A stretch of DNA of 21,420 nt from Planctomycetota bacterium (GCA_026692885.1 JAPLNJ010000972.1:1-21420), one strand, 5' to 3'; positions 1 through 8,912 are shown, numbered from the stretch's first letter. A program made the numbers and translations. The notes: generated by a model from the sequence alone, not told the origin.

Positions 1-1
1 C

Positions 2-2764
2 AGTATCTCCTACCCAGACAGTACAAAACAAACGTTTGCCTTCGACCCGCTCGGCAATCTGGCCGCGGCTGTCATGCAAAACGGCGATGCCATCGGCCAA
101 CTCATTGGCATTGGCCTGCCAGGCGGACAAAGCATCAGCTACGCGTACAACTCCACAGGCGACCGGACCCAGGTCAACGTCAACGGGACGGCGACGACCT
201 ACACGAGCAATGCCGTCAACGAAATCACCCAGGTCGGCCCAGCGGCCTACTCTTATGACGCCAACGGCAACCTGCACACCATCACCGATAACAGCGGCAC
301 GACGATTTACAACTACAACGACCTGAACCAACTGTTGGCAATCACGGCGCCCGATGGGGCTGCCACCAGTTTCCAGTACAGCCCGCTCGGCTTCATGGTG
401 GGGATCACTTCGGGCAACGGCGCAGACCAAACCAACTACCTGGTCGATCCGGCGGGTCTGGCGAACGTGGTGTCATCCTATACAGGCGACGGGGCGCTGA
501 TTGCCCATTACAATTTCGGGCTGGGCGTGCTGGCTAACCAAACGGGACCGAGCGGTATTGGATATTACGACTTCGACCAGATGGGTAATACGGTCGGCAT
601 CTCGGGTTCTGGCGGTGTCTATGTTAACCACTACAGCTATCTGCCATTCGGAGAAACAACGATCGCCTCGGCAACGTTGCCCAATCCGTTCACCTTCTCC
701 GGTGAAACCGGCGTAATACAGAGCGGCACAAACTTGTTCAATATGCGGGCAAGGCAATACTCCGTAACGACCGGACAGTTCCTGAGCAACGATCCCATCA
801 GCCTCGGCGGCGGAGACAGCAACCTTCGTCGCTATGCCAACAACGCTCCAACGAACTTTGTCGATCCGTCCGGCAATGACTCTGCGAAGGTCTATTTCTG
901 GAATGCCAATGGCGGCACGGGGCACACTGCCATTGAGGTAAACGGCAATTACCTGGAAATCAGGCCCCAGGGCGATACGAACTCCATCGCCGGCGCCCTC
1001 AGCTCCCTATTCATGAACACTGTTGGAGCGGTGGTCGGATTGACGGTGCGCGGAGACTATTCGAAGTCCGCCGCCAACAACGGAGCGACCTCCAGCTATA
1101 CATTTGGCGTATCGTCGCAGCAGGCAGAGCAGATGAGTGCGGCGATCAACCACAGGAAAGAGGTCATTGACACGGCCAATCAGGTCGGCTTTCCGACTTA
1201 TAATCTCTACACGAAGAGCTGCGCGTCGGACACTGCCGATGTCTTGAATGCAGGAGGCATCAATATTCCGCTTGGGATTCAGTTAAGTCCACACATATTT
1301 GAATGGTACATAAAGAACCTTACATCTCACGATCCCAACGCCCTCATCGGCCCCGCCGGCTACGGCACGCAGAACTTCATCCAGGACAGCGGCGTCTGGC
1401 CCTACACCGTCGAGTTCGAAAACACTGGCAGCATCGCCGCCCAAGAGGTGATCGTCACCGAACAGCTCGACTCCAACCTGGACTGGTCGACGTTCGAGTT
1501 TGGTTCGTTCGGCTTCGGTCCGGTCAAGGTCGCCGTGCCCGCCGGGCTGACCCAATACCAGACCACCGTCAGTTACCAGAACTCCGACGGCTCGACCTTG
1601 AACGTGCAAGCCTCGCTCGACTTCAATGTCCAGACCGGCCTGTTGACCGCCACCTGCGTTTCGCTCGATCCGTCCAGCGGCCAGGCGCCGACGGGAGTCT
1701 TCGACGGTTTTCTCCCGCCCGACAACAGCAGCGGCATCGGTGAGGGCTACGTCCAGTACACGCTGCAGCCCAAGGCCGGTCTGACCACGGGAACCACGAT
1801 CAATCCGCAAGCATCGGTCGTCTTCGATACCAATGCACCGCTGGCCACGCCGCAGTTCCCCAATACGATCGACGCCAGTCCGCCGACCAGCAGCGTCGCC
1901 GCCCTGCCCGCCACGGAGACCTCGCCGAGCTTCCTTGTGACTTGGTCGGGCGCCGACGACTCCGGCGGATCGGGGATCGCCACGTACACCATCTGCGTCT
2001 CCGATAACGGCGGCGAGTTCCAGCCGTGGCTGACCGGCACTGCGAACACTTCGGCCACTTTTCCAGGTCAGAATGGCCACAACTACGCGTTTTCCAGCCT
2101 GGCGACCGACAACGTCGGCCACCGCCAAAGCAGCCCGTCCGCGTCTGCGACCACCCAGGTGGTCGCGAATCCTTGGCATAACTTCGCCAACCCGTGCGAC
2201 GTCGATGGCCAGAATGGAGTCACGCCGTTGGACGTGTTGATCGTGATCAACTACATCAACTCGCATCCGGTCAGTACCTCGCTGCCTGCCGCGCCCACGT
2301 CCCCGCCTCCGTACTACGATGTGGCCGACGGCACGGGCGATCAGCAGGTCACGCCCCTGGATGTCTTGACGGTCATCATCTACATCAACTCCCATCCGTC
2401 GGGATCAGCGGAAGGTGAGGCGGCCGAGTCTGTGGGCAGGCCGGCTCTTGCGACTGGGTGGCCGGCGCCGCGGGCCGACGAGGGAGTGGTCCCAGCCGGA
2501 TACGGCACCCGGTTGACGGCCCGGACGTCCGCAGTGTCCACTCCATCCCCGTACTCACCTGAGGAGGCATCGACGGTCCCACGCCCGAAACTCGCCTTGG
2601 CGACCATTCCGGGTATCTCCGGGCGTTTGGACGCAATCAGGGTCAGACCATCGAATCGCTTGGCGTCAGACCAAGACATCGGGGCGATCGATGCTTGGTC
2701 GGCCTCCCCGGATGATATCGGGTCGGACCTCGCCGCCGACGTCGCGGCAGCATGGCGAGCCTGA
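2..2764 (+). CDS. RHS/YD-repeat protein with C-terminal dockerin (5' truncated)
   Basis: The reading frame is open from base 2, so the gene begins left of the window; 920 residues are visible. Residues 1-250 are YD-type repeats (YSYDANGNL, YNYNDLNQL). They end in the RHS core signature, which runs from RARQY near residue 250 to FVDPSGN near 290. After it comes a variable region with GHTAIEV (His308) and YTKSCASD (Cys407). That His-then-Cys order fits a circularly permuted papain-like (NlpC/P60- or LRAT-like) fold, but this is inference. Residues 440-725 look like beta-sandwich modules (FENTGSIAAQEV, a late VVFDTNAP, then an Ig/FN3-like unit). Residues 733-800 hold two dockerin repeats with the VTPLDVL-NYINSHP pattern. 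The last residues, AADVAAAWRA, match planctomycete dockerin-protein tails. It is probably exported and bound at the cell surface. RHS proteins often carry polymorphic toxins, but here the post-core part continues into a dockerin, so a structural or adhesive role is as likely. Confidence 0.85.
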   Translation, partial: SISYPDSTKQTFAFDPLGNLAAAVMQNGDAIGQLIGIGLPGGQSISYAYNSTGDRTQVNVNGTATTYTSNAVNEITQVGPAAYSYDANGNLHTITDNSGTTIYNYNDLNQLLAITAPDGAATSFQYSPLGFMVGITSGNGADQTNYLVDPAGLANVVSSYTGDGALIAHYNFGLGVLANQTGPSGIGYYDFDQMGNTVGISGSGGVYVNHYSYLPFGETTIASATLPNPFTFSGETGVIQSGTNLFNMRARQYSVTTGQFLSNDPISLGGGDSNLRRYANNAPTNFVDPSGNDSAKVYFWNANGGTGHTAIEVNGNYLEIRPQGDTNSIAGALSSLFMNTVGAVVGLTVRGDYSKSAANNGATSSYTFGVSSQQAEQMSAAINHRKEVIDTANQVGFPTYNLYTKSCASDTADVLNAGGINIPLGIQLSPHIFEWYIKNLTSHDPNALIGPAGYGTQNFIQDSGVWPYTVEFENTGSIAAQEVIVTEQLDSNLDWSTFEFGSFGFGPVKVAVPAGLTQYQTTVSYQNSDGSTLNVQASLDFNVQTGLLTATCVSLDPSSGQAPTGVFDGFLPPDNSSGIGEGYVQYTLQPKAGLTTGTTINPQASVVFDTNAPLATPQFPNTIDASPPTSSVAALPATETSPSFLVTWSGADDSGGSGIATYTICVSDNGGEFQPWLTGTANTSATFPGQNGHNYAFSSLATDNVGHRQSSPSASATTQVVANPWHNFANPCDVDGQNGVTPLDVLIVINYINSHPVSTSLPAAPTSPPPYYDVADGTGDQQVTPLDVLTVIIYINSHPSGSAEGEAAESVGRPALATGWPAPRADEGVVPAGYGTRLTARTSAVSTPSPYSPEEASTVPRPKLALATIPGISGRLDAIRVRPSNRLASDQDIGAIDAWSASPDDIGSDLAADVAAAWRA

Positions 2765-2921
2765 GGCTTCATTCGTATGTGGCCCAGCCCTCTTCGTTCA
2801 GTGTTCTTCTGCAGGTGACCTCCCGGCCTGAGTGCCGATCTTCTGCCGTCGTCTCATCAACTCAACCGTTTTCTGAGAAGATTCGCGCGAAACTGGTCGG
2901 AAGGGGGCGCGAGGAAAGGGA

Positions 2922-2943
2922 TGCCCGCTAGAACGTGCGGGCA
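2922..2943. terminator. Inverted repeat in gap after patatin gene
   Basis: TGCCCGC, an 8-nt loop and GCGGGCA form a perfect 7-bp stem in the 229-bp gap between the two convergent genes ending at 2764 and 2994. It could end transcription of either gene. On the minus strand it is followed by a C/T-rich stretch rather than a clean T tract, so terminator function is only possible. I see no gene in the rest of the gap. Confidence 0.3.
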
Positions 2944-2993
2944 ACCGAGCGGTCGAGGCCGAGTCGTGCGAGACGACGCCCTTCGACAAACGG

Positions 2994-5900
2994 TCAGGGG
3001 ACGGCGGCGTCCCGTTTGAGATACCGCCTTAGGGCGGACCAGCGTTCGTGGAAGTCACTGAACGGATCCTCCTGGCACCAGCCATAGACCTTTTGCAGCT
3101 CGACGCCCTGCGGCTGATAGCTTGCCGGCCTGCAATACAGGTCGTGAATGAGTTGCCGGACTTGTGCGTGGTTGAGCGTGGCCGGATCGTAGCTACCCGG
3201 GGGCGAGGCGTCGCCGCTCACGGGCCGCCAGTTCTGTCGCACACGCGGCGGCTTGATCGTCACGCTGGATTGGACCATCCAGTGAGTGCCCATGCCGCCG
3301 AAACTGCGCAAGGGACTGGGCATCGGCAGGTACAGGATCTTCAGCGGGCTGGGCTCGCCCACAGCGGACTTTTGTTGCAGATTCTTGTAGGAATTCGTCA
3401 CCTGTTGTGTCAGCCGCCGGATGAGTTCGTTGGCGAGTTGTGCCTTGGCGGACAGGGCGGCCGTGACTCCCCGGTCATTGGCATAGTCGAACGCCAGATA
3501 CGACGCGTCGGCGACGATCACGTCAATTTCCGGCCACTTCTCGACTCGCGGCAAACCTCCCGTCTCCCGTTCCGCAGACTCCTTTTCAATGATGCGCTCG
3601 AGAAGGAGCAGGATCGAAATCAAGCCGCGATTGTCCATGGCGCCCCCGTCGGTGACCCAGGCGGACTTGTCCTGAAATTGCAGGTAGGCGTTCTGAAACA
3701 CGGGCGGAAAATTCGCGCACAACGAGGCGGCGGTCGCCAGTTCGATTCCGGGTTCGGCGATGGTCACGAATCGCAGATAGTCATCGCTGGGCGGGGGCAA
3801 TTCAATCGCCGCGAGGCATGCAGGTGCCGGAATCGCAAGATCCGGCACCTTGCGGTCGAAGTATTTATCGTCGCGGAAATTCGTGAAAACAAGCCGGCTC
3901 CCCGCTTGGTAAGCCTGGGCGCTCTTCACGGGCTCATGGGGCGCCAGGTAGGGTCGTCTTCCGGATTCATTTTCCGCGGACCCTGGGTTCGACACGCCCG
4001 TCGGCGACTCATGGATCCCGGCCAGGGTGGAATTCAAGATCACTAGCGGATGGTACTTTTCCACCTCCGCCGCGGCAGGGCGGCTCGTCCAATCGTGTCG
4101 CTTCGGGTCGGCGGCAGCGTTGAATTGTTCGCGTAAGCTTCTGCCCAAGAGTTCACCGATCGGCGTGCCGCGAACCAGCACCTCGAGGTCGGTCGAACCT
4201 GCGAGAACTTGCGTGATGTAGTCGTAGGCCATGGCCTCGTGGAATCGTTGCCAGGGATCGGCCTGCTCTTTCGGGCCGGATTGCGAAGGCCCCTCACCAA
4301 CCGTTTCACTCACGTTGAGCGACTCGGCATGGGCGGCGTAGTAGGCGAGCGCGACGGCGCCGCCGGAGACGCCGCTGACCAGTTTCACGTCCTTCAGGGC
4401 GTCGATGCGACGCAAGCCTTCCAGCACCTCAAGCGTATTCAGGGCGGCGCGCGTTCCGCCTCCCGACGACGCGATGGCCAGGATGCGGCCGGGCATGATT
4501 TGGGGGTAGCCGCCCTCCGGTTTCTGGTCGCCGAACAACTTGCCGCGCACGTCATACAGCTCTCCACGGGGGTCCGTCGCCGCGAGGAACGGAATGCGCG
4601 GTGTCTGAGACGCATTGAGGCGGAAGGAACTTGCCACTCCGGCTCGCCAGCCTACAAACGTGAAGGCCAACGTGAGCACGACGTTGAAGAACGCAAAATA
4701 CGTGGCACTCGCGAGGCGCACTTCCCCGAGGAGGCGGGCGTCCTCGCGAGTCAGACGTCCGGGCTCGCTGGTGAGTCTTCGTTGCACGCGGTCGAACTGG
4801 GTCGGATCGTGGGCGGGCCGTGATGGATCGCGTGCGACGGCGCGTCGCGCCAACGCGGTGGCGGGATCCATGCGCCCCCGTGCGTCCTCGGCCGCCACCA
4901 GCGCCCGCGATGTCAGATTGGCGTCCTGAACGACGGCGACAAATAGCTCGTCACGGTCGTAAAACTGCCAGCGAACCTTGCCTGCGCACAAGCGCAGGAC
5001 GCCGTCCATCAGGAACTGCAAGGCCGTCCAGCGCCCGCGCCGCAAACGGACCCAGCGAACGATGCCGCGAAGCTTCGACCACTCGCGAGGCTCTTGCATC
5101 GCAGTCCCCACCACCGCAAAACGTCGCCCACCGTGCAATTGGATCGTTCGGTCCTTCTCCTCGACGTGATGAATGCGCACCCAAGATCGACACGGGTACT
5201 TTACCCGATACTCGCCAAGCCGATCCTTCGCGAGCAACAGCAATAACTCGTCGTTCAAGATCCGGTTGAGCCAGTAGTCGAAGCCCCAGAACACCAGGTA
5301 GGCCGCCACCACCCACTTCCAGATCAACTCGGGACTTCCGTCGGCAACCGTCATGACGTAGTTGTTTTCGAACTGCTTCGCGATAGCCAGTGCGATGACG
5401 CTGTACGACACCAGGGCCGGCGTGCCGCACCCGAACAGATGGCGAAAGACGTTGAAGGTCGTTTCCAGTCGCTGCGAGGAGCGGGCCAGATAAAGAACGA
5501 ACACGAGGATGACGACGAAAGCAGCTGGAACGAGCCACCAGCTGATCTCACCATCCACCTTGGGCCTGTGCCGACAAAGCAGGACGAAGAAGGCGGACGG
5601 GAATAGTGCAACTCCGGCGTCTTTCAAGAGCGTACTGAAACCGAGCGTGATCCTCAGGAGACTCTGCCGTTGCCAGCCTGTGTCCTCTGGGAAATGAGGT
5701 TGTGAGAACAGGTCGGTGTGCTGCACGCGCTCCTGAATCGCTTGTCTCTTGCCCTGCGAAATGGGTTGGAGAGAAAATCGAGCAAGAGACGAGGCAAAGA
5801 CAAGGGCCACCGTCCACAACAGACAGACACCGACCAGCACGATGTTCACGCGGTCGACTGCTGGGAACACCGACAGCTTCACCGAAAGAGCAACCGTCAC

Positions 5901-6260
5901 GGCGATCAGTTTCAGCCATAAGATCGCCGTCTGACAAGCGAACAACGACCAGTAGCATCTCCCCACCGTCGCCAGACCCCATACCATCGTGATCGACACG
6001 ACCACAGCCAACACCCCGACGCCCCAGGACCACCACATGTCGGGCGCCCGGACCGGAATGTCGACCACCAACGCCAACAGGACGAATCCAAGAATCGAAA
6101 CGGCGGAATGACCGGCCAGCGGCGGGTTCGCTAACCACCGGTGAAAAACGCCGTGGTACGGACTCTGGATCTTCCAGTCCAGAGTGCGAATCGTGTGGTC
6201 CAGGAATCGAGTTGCCCGCACAAGGGTGCCATAGAATCTCGGGGGGGCATGTGTTTTCAC
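2994..6260 (-). CDS. Patatin-like phospholipase with large N-terminal membrane domain
   Basis: A predicted membrane-anchored lipid acyl hydrolase of 1088 residues. The start is a GTG at 6260 with AAGGA eight bases upstream. Residues 45-330 contain about eight hydrophobic segments (for example SILGFVLLALVV, IVLVGVCLLWTVALVF, SYSVIALAIA). Another segment lies near 525-545, just before the catalytic part. The patatin domain spans roughly 590-1000. Its oxyanion-hole motif SSGGGTR has glycines 600-602, the nucleophile elbow GVSGG has Ser632, and the catalytic Asp871 is in TDGGAMDN, so the Ser-Asp dyad is complete. Patatins cleave acyl chains from phospholipids. Bacterial stand-alone patatins are usually 300-400 residues, so two thirds of this protein is extra. 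The C-terminal 90 residues (DPFSDFHERW) are unassigned. No operon partner is visible: the neighbouring gene at 2764 converges on it. Substrate and cell location of the catalytic face are unknown. Confidence 0.85.
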   Translation of the reverse strand: MKTHAPPRFYGTLVRATRFLDHTIRTLDWKIQSPYHGVFHRWLANPPLAGHSAVSILGFVLLALVVDIPVRAPDMWWSWGVGVLAVVVSITMVWGLATVGRCYWSLFACQTAILWLKLIAVTVALSVKLSVFPAVDRVNIVLVGVCLLWTVALVFASSLARFSLQPISQGKRQAIQERVQHTDLFSQPHFPEDTGWQRQSLLRITLGFSTLLKDAGVALFPSAFFVLLCRHRPKVDGEISWWLVPAAFVVILVFVLYLARSSQRLETTFNVFRHLFGCGTPALVSYSVIALAIAKQFENNYVMTVADGSPELIWKWVVAAYLVFWGFDYWLNRILNDELLLLLAKDRLGEYRVKYPCRSWVRIHHVEEKDRTIQLHGGRRFAVVGTAMQEPREWSKLRGIVRWVRLRRGRWTALQFLMDGVLRLCAGKVRWQFYDRDELFVAVVQDANLTSRALVAAEDARGRMDPATALARRAVARDPSRPAHDPTQFDRVQRRLTSEPGRLTREDARLLGEVRLASATYFAFFNVVLTLAFTFVGWRAGVASSFRLNASQTPRIPFLAATDPRGELYDVRGKLFGDQKPEGGYPQIMPGRILAIASSGGGTRAALNTLEVLEGLRRIDALKDVKLVSGVSGGAVALAYYAAHAESLNVSETVGEGPSQSGPKEQADPWQRFHEAMAYDYITQVLAGSTDLEVLVRGTPIGELLGRSLREQFNAAADPKRHDWTSRPAAAEVEKYHPLVILNSTLAGIHESPTGVSNPGSAENESGRRPYLAPHEPVKSAQAYQAGSRLVFTNFRDDKYFDRKVPDLAIPAPACLAAIELPPPSDDYLRFVTIAEPGIELATAASLCANFPPVFQNAYLQFQDKSAWVTDGGAMDNRGLISILLLLERIIEKESAERETGGLPRVEKWPEIDVIVADASYLAFDYANDRGVTAALSAKAQLANELIRRLTQQVTNSYKNLQQKSAVGEPSPLKILYLPMPSPLRSFGGMGTHWMVQSSVTIKPPRVRQNWRPVSGDASPPGSYDPATLNHAQVRQLIHDLYCRPASYQPQGVELQKVYGWCQEDPFSDFHERWSALRRYLKRDAAVP

Positions 6261-6277
6261 GGTAGCGGTCCTTGGAA

Positions 6278-6303
6278 CTTAAGGGGACAGGAACACAAAT
6301 TGG
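6278..6303 (+). repeat. Possible REP-like sequence
   Basis: The string TTAAGGGGACAGGAACAC lies just upstream of the patatin start. It resembles the GGGGACAGGCAC-type repeats found near REP-associated transposases in planctomycetes and other phyla. Only this one copy is visible here, so the call rests on remembered pattern similarity and is weak. Confidence 0.2.
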
Positions 6304-6490
6304 AGTGTCTGGCGAATCGGCGGTCGGTTTCATTTCTCCGGGACGACTTTGGGGCGGCCGCGCGGCCAGAGTGTTGACTTCAGGCCAGGCGACTCTTCGG
6401 TACGTGACATCCAGTCGTCGTTCCCGCAGGGGCAGACTGGGTGGTTGGCTGCGAGTTCCATTATTGCATTATTGCGTGTCCGGCCCTTCT

Positions 6491-6652
6491 TCCCAAGTCC
6501 AGGAGATGATTCACATGTGCGGTTTTGCCGTCGGGTTGAGTCGGCAGATCTACGGTGTGATCATTGCCAGCGAGCGGCCGGGGCACCGGCCGGCCCAACA
6601 GTGGCATCCTCTGGGACCAATCAGCGTCATTACGGCCTTCAACTTCCCGATT
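6491..6652 (+). pseudogene. Aldehyde dehydrogenase fragment (ALDH7/AASADH type)
   Basis: The plus strand encodes [17 protein letters not shown] followed by IASERPGHR and [17 protein letters not shown]. These are signature blocks of the ALDH7/alpha-aminoadipate semialdehyde dehydrogenase family, from the helix before the substrate channel to the start of the NAD-binding motif. Similarity starts abruptly near 6491 and stops after FNFPI near 6652. The expected WSWNAALA stretch is not in frame, although short hints of it may continue in another frame up to about 6720. A functional enzyme needs about 500 residues; only about 54 remain, without the catalytic Cys and Glu. It is a relic of a deleted gene. 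The rest of the gap 6261-6858 shows no gene. Confidence 0.75.
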
Positions 6653-6858
6653 CTTGGCGGACGACACGCTCCAGTCCTGGCGATGCAGCGGACTGTGGAG
6701 ATCCAAACGGGCACTGGCACAGCCAGTGACACACACGCGGTTGACGATGGCGAGCAGGGGCGCAAGGGAATGGCGGAGTCACTGCCGGGGCAACTCGCGA
6801 AATGTTCAACTCCAGGACTTACGCTTGGGGTTAAGTTTGGTGCGCAATCCGGGTGAAC

Positions 6859-8319
6859 CTACCGCAAACGCCGCAGGATATCCCAGTAGGCGCCGCGCGC
6901 CCCGGCGGCAATCGCCTCGACCAACGCGCGGTTGTCATTGTAGTTGTGGTCGCCCGAGTCGGCCGTGGCGACGGGCACCTCGTCTTGTGGCGGAAAGAAC
7001 CGCGGGTCGCCCGCGATTAAGTCGCGGACGAACCGGGCCGGATGGTCGCCGAGGGCCGCCGATACATAGAACGTCGGCTGCAACAGATCGACCGGCCCCG
7101 CGTAATGCCGCCGGATACTGGGGTTCGTCTCCCACGGTTCTTCGGCCGACACGCATTCGGCGATCGGCGTCCCGGGGTAGATGCGCAAGCCGAGCGCCGC
7201 GCCGGCGCAGTCCGGATCGACTTGTTTGAAGTCCGCGATGGTTCGCGCCACCGTTTCCGGCGTTTCCCCCGGACCGCCCAGCAGCATGTCCAGCATGACC
7301 GCGATCCGGCGCTGGCGGCATAGCCGTACGACCCGGGCTAGGTCTTCCTTGTCGTGTGACTGGCCGTACGTGCGGAGCATGGCGGGATGCGACGAGTCGC
7401 TGGTGAAGTTGATGCCGACGCAACCCGCTCGCTGCATGCGATCGGCCAAGTCTTCGGGGAAGGGCAGGACCGCCAGATACGCATACCAGCGCACTACCTC
7501 CCCCAGGTGCCGGCGAATCAACTCGTCACAAACGGCCGCCGCGTGCTCCGGCGGCAGATTGAACTCGGCGTCGCACAGGTGCAGGACGTTGATCCCCTGC
7601 GAGCGTAAGGCTTGCACCTCGTCGGCCACTTCGACCGGCGACCGCAGCCGATACGAGCGGCCCTTGGCCAACGGGTCGACACAATACGTGCATTGACGCC
7701 GACAGCCGCGTTTGGTCTCCAGGCCGACTTGTCCGCCCCGGGCAAAATAGAACCGGTTGTCGACGCAGTCCCGGCCCGTCGGCACCCTCAGGTCCTGCGG
7801 CCAAGCAGGCGGATTTGCGTGCCAGGCTCCAGCCTGCCGATAGACCAGGCCCGGCACGCGGTCCCAGTGCCGGCTTCCGCGCAGTTCGCGCAGCAGGGCG
7901 ACCACGGCCTGTTCCCCGTCGCCGTGGATACCGAAGTCGGCGCCAACAGATTGGACGATCTGTTTCGGGAAGACCGAATAGCCGACGCCGCCGAGCACGA
8001 TGGGAGCGTCCGTCCGCCGCCGGACCGCCGCCACGTCATGGGCCAGCGTAGGCAGGAACGACTGGCCGCTGGGCCAGAAACAATCATCCACGTTGCGAAA
8101 CGTCAGGCCGACCAACTCCGGCTGACGCTGAGCCAAGTGCTCGTCCAGCGCCGCGTCGGGGTGGTCGTGGGCGCGGCACAGGTCGACCAACTGGACGTCG
8201 CAGCCCGCATCCCGCGCAGCCCCCGCGACATAGTCCAACCCGATCGGCGCGATCGGCGGCTGCATCCGGTTGGTGTTGATCAGGGTCAGTTTGCCGGTCT
8301 CGTTCCGTCTGTGTTCCAT
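6859..8319 (-). CDS. B12-binding-domain radical SAM protein
   Basis: A 486-residue protein with two domains. Residues 10-150 form a Rossmann-like cobalamin-binding type domain (KLTLINTN, APIGLDYVAGAARDAG, VLGGVGYSVFP, GEQAVVALLREL). It lacks the DxHxxG motif of base-off cobalamin binders. The radical SAM core begins near 200 with KRGCRRQCTYC, a canonical CX3CX2C [4Fe-4S] cluster motif, followed by LHLCDAEFN and a GGPGET strand. The family uses S-adenosylmethionine to make a 5'-deoxyadenosyl radical; some members methylate unactivated carbons. The substrate cannot be told from sequence. The start ATG at 8319 is poorly supported: no clear Shine-Dalgarno sequence precedes it, and the first codons fall in an 11-nt repeat (8308-8340). 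The next Met, residue 19, would remove the first beta strand, so 8319 remains the best choice. No partner peptide or operon is visible. Confidence 0.85.
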   Translation of the reverse strand: MEHRRNETGKLTLINTNRMQPPIAPIGLDYVAGAARDAGCDVQLVDLCRAHDHPDAALDEHLAQRQPELVGLTFRNVDDCFWPSGQSFLPTLAHDVAAVRRRTDAPIVLGGVGYSVFPKQIVQSVGADFGIHGDGEQAVVALLRELRGSRHWDRVPGLVYRQAGAWHANPPAWPQDLRVPTGRDCVDNRFYFARGGQVGLETKRGCRRQCTYCVDPLAKGRSYRLRSPVEVADEVQALRSQGINVLHLCDAEFNLPPEHAAAVCDELIRRHLGEVVRWYAYLAVLPFPEDLADRMQRAGCVGINFTSDSSHPAMLRTYGQSHDKEDLARVVRLCRQRRIAVMLDMLLGGPGETPETVARTIADFKQVDPDCAGAALGLRIYPGTPIAECVSAEEPWETNPSIRRHYAGPVDLLQPTFYVSAALGDHPARFVRDLIAGDPRFFPPQDEVPVATADSGDHNYNDNRALVEAIAAGARGAYWDILRRLR

Positions 8320-8340
8320 CGGTGTTTCATCCGTGGCTAG
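8308..8340. repeat. Three-unit 11-nt repeat at start of radical SAM gene
   Basis: Three consecutive 11-mers share a pattern: TCTGTGTTCCA, TCGGTGTTTCA and TCCGTGGCTAG. On the minus strand this reads as a CACGGATGAAACACCGATGG type sequence. Similar 'CACAGATGGACACGGAT' strings are scattered between genes in many planctomycete and other genomes. Here the repeat supplies the start codon and first codons (MEHR) of the radical SAM gene. Confidence 0.5.
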
Positions 8341-8356
8341 TTCAGTCCTGGCCCGT

Positions 8357-8620
8357 TCACTCCGCCGGTCGAATCGTGACCGTGATCGTCGCCTGCTTCA
8401 CCGGCTCGGTCAAGTCGATCCGCAGCGGGACCGGCAAATGCGGAGTGCGGACGTCTTCATGGATCTCCTCCGGCTGGATTTTGACTTCGGCATTGGGCAC
8501 GGTCACCTCCACGCGCGCCGCATCGGCCCCCTTGCCAATCAATGATGGTTCGGCCGTCGAGCTTGAGGTTCGGCGAGAACGTCATCAGGGCCGTGCCAAA
8601 CGTCTGAGGCTCTCCCAAGG
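8357..8620 (-). pseudogene. Frameshifted C-terminal remnant of an unknown gene
   Basis: Two minus-strand frames join naturally if one G is removed from a run of five (plus-strand C run 8527-8531). The first frame reads TFSPNLKLDGRTIIDWQG and the second ADAARVEVTVPNAEVKIQ, ending IDLTEPVKQATITVTIRPAE and a stop at 8357. The joined product has alternating hydrophobic beta-strand texture and looks like the end of an exported or beta-sandwich protein; I do not recognise the family. The upstream part is missing, since the frame runs into the oppositely oriented membrane ORF. It is either a decayed 3' end or a gene hit by an indel or assembly error in the homopolymer. Confidence 0.45.
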
Positions 8621-8633
8621 CATCGCTACCTGG

Positions 8634-8912
8634 TTGCTTTGGCCGCCCATCCTGTGTTACCAAGTGTCGCTGCCGCAGTCGGCCGGTGGCGCGCCCTGGA
8701 GTTCCGTATGTTGGCTCTGGGGTACGCCACTTATGGGACTCTACATGACGGCGGCGATTCTGACGGGCGGTTGGTTCGGTCGGCGAGGTCGTCGTCCGCT
8801 GAAGCGATCCTGGCGGGAACAGTTCGGCTTGATCCTGTCCTGCCTGTGGGCCTGCACCGGGCTGTATCTGTTAGGCCTCCTGTATTGGATCGACCTGTTC
8901 AGGAAGCGGTAG
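8634..8912 (+). CDS. Small membrane protein or gene fragment
   Basis: The frame ending at 8912 encodes about 92 residues rich in Trp and Leu with three likely membrane segments: WLLWPPILCYQVSL, then CWLWGTPLMGLYMTAAILTG, then LILSCLWACTGLYLLGLLYW. A basic loop (FGRRGRRPLKRSW) lies between the second and third. The composition looks like a real membrane protein rather than a shadow frame. No good start exists: a TTG at 8634 or GTG at 8664 is possible, and no convincing ribosome site is seen. Its 5' part lies against the decayed minus-strand gene. It may be a truncated 3' fragment. Function unknown. Confidence 0.35.
   Translation: MLWPPILCYQVSLPQSAGGAPWSSVCWLWGTPLMGLYMTAAILTGGWFGRRGRRPLKRSWREQFGLILSCLWACTGLYLLGLLYWIDLFRKR

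Noticed and set aside
1283..2395. 370-residue minus-strand open frame
   Set aside because: It is antisense to the RHS/dockerin gene, Arg/Gly/Val-rich with no domain pattern; a GC-rich shadow.
2798..2989. 63-residue minus-strand frame after the RHS gene
   Set aside because: Low-complexity basic composition, no ribosome site, spans the inverted repeat.
3048..4823. Long plus-strand frames inside the patatin gene
   Set aside because: They mirror the patatin codons, show no motif, and the minus-strand product has a complete catalytic dyad.
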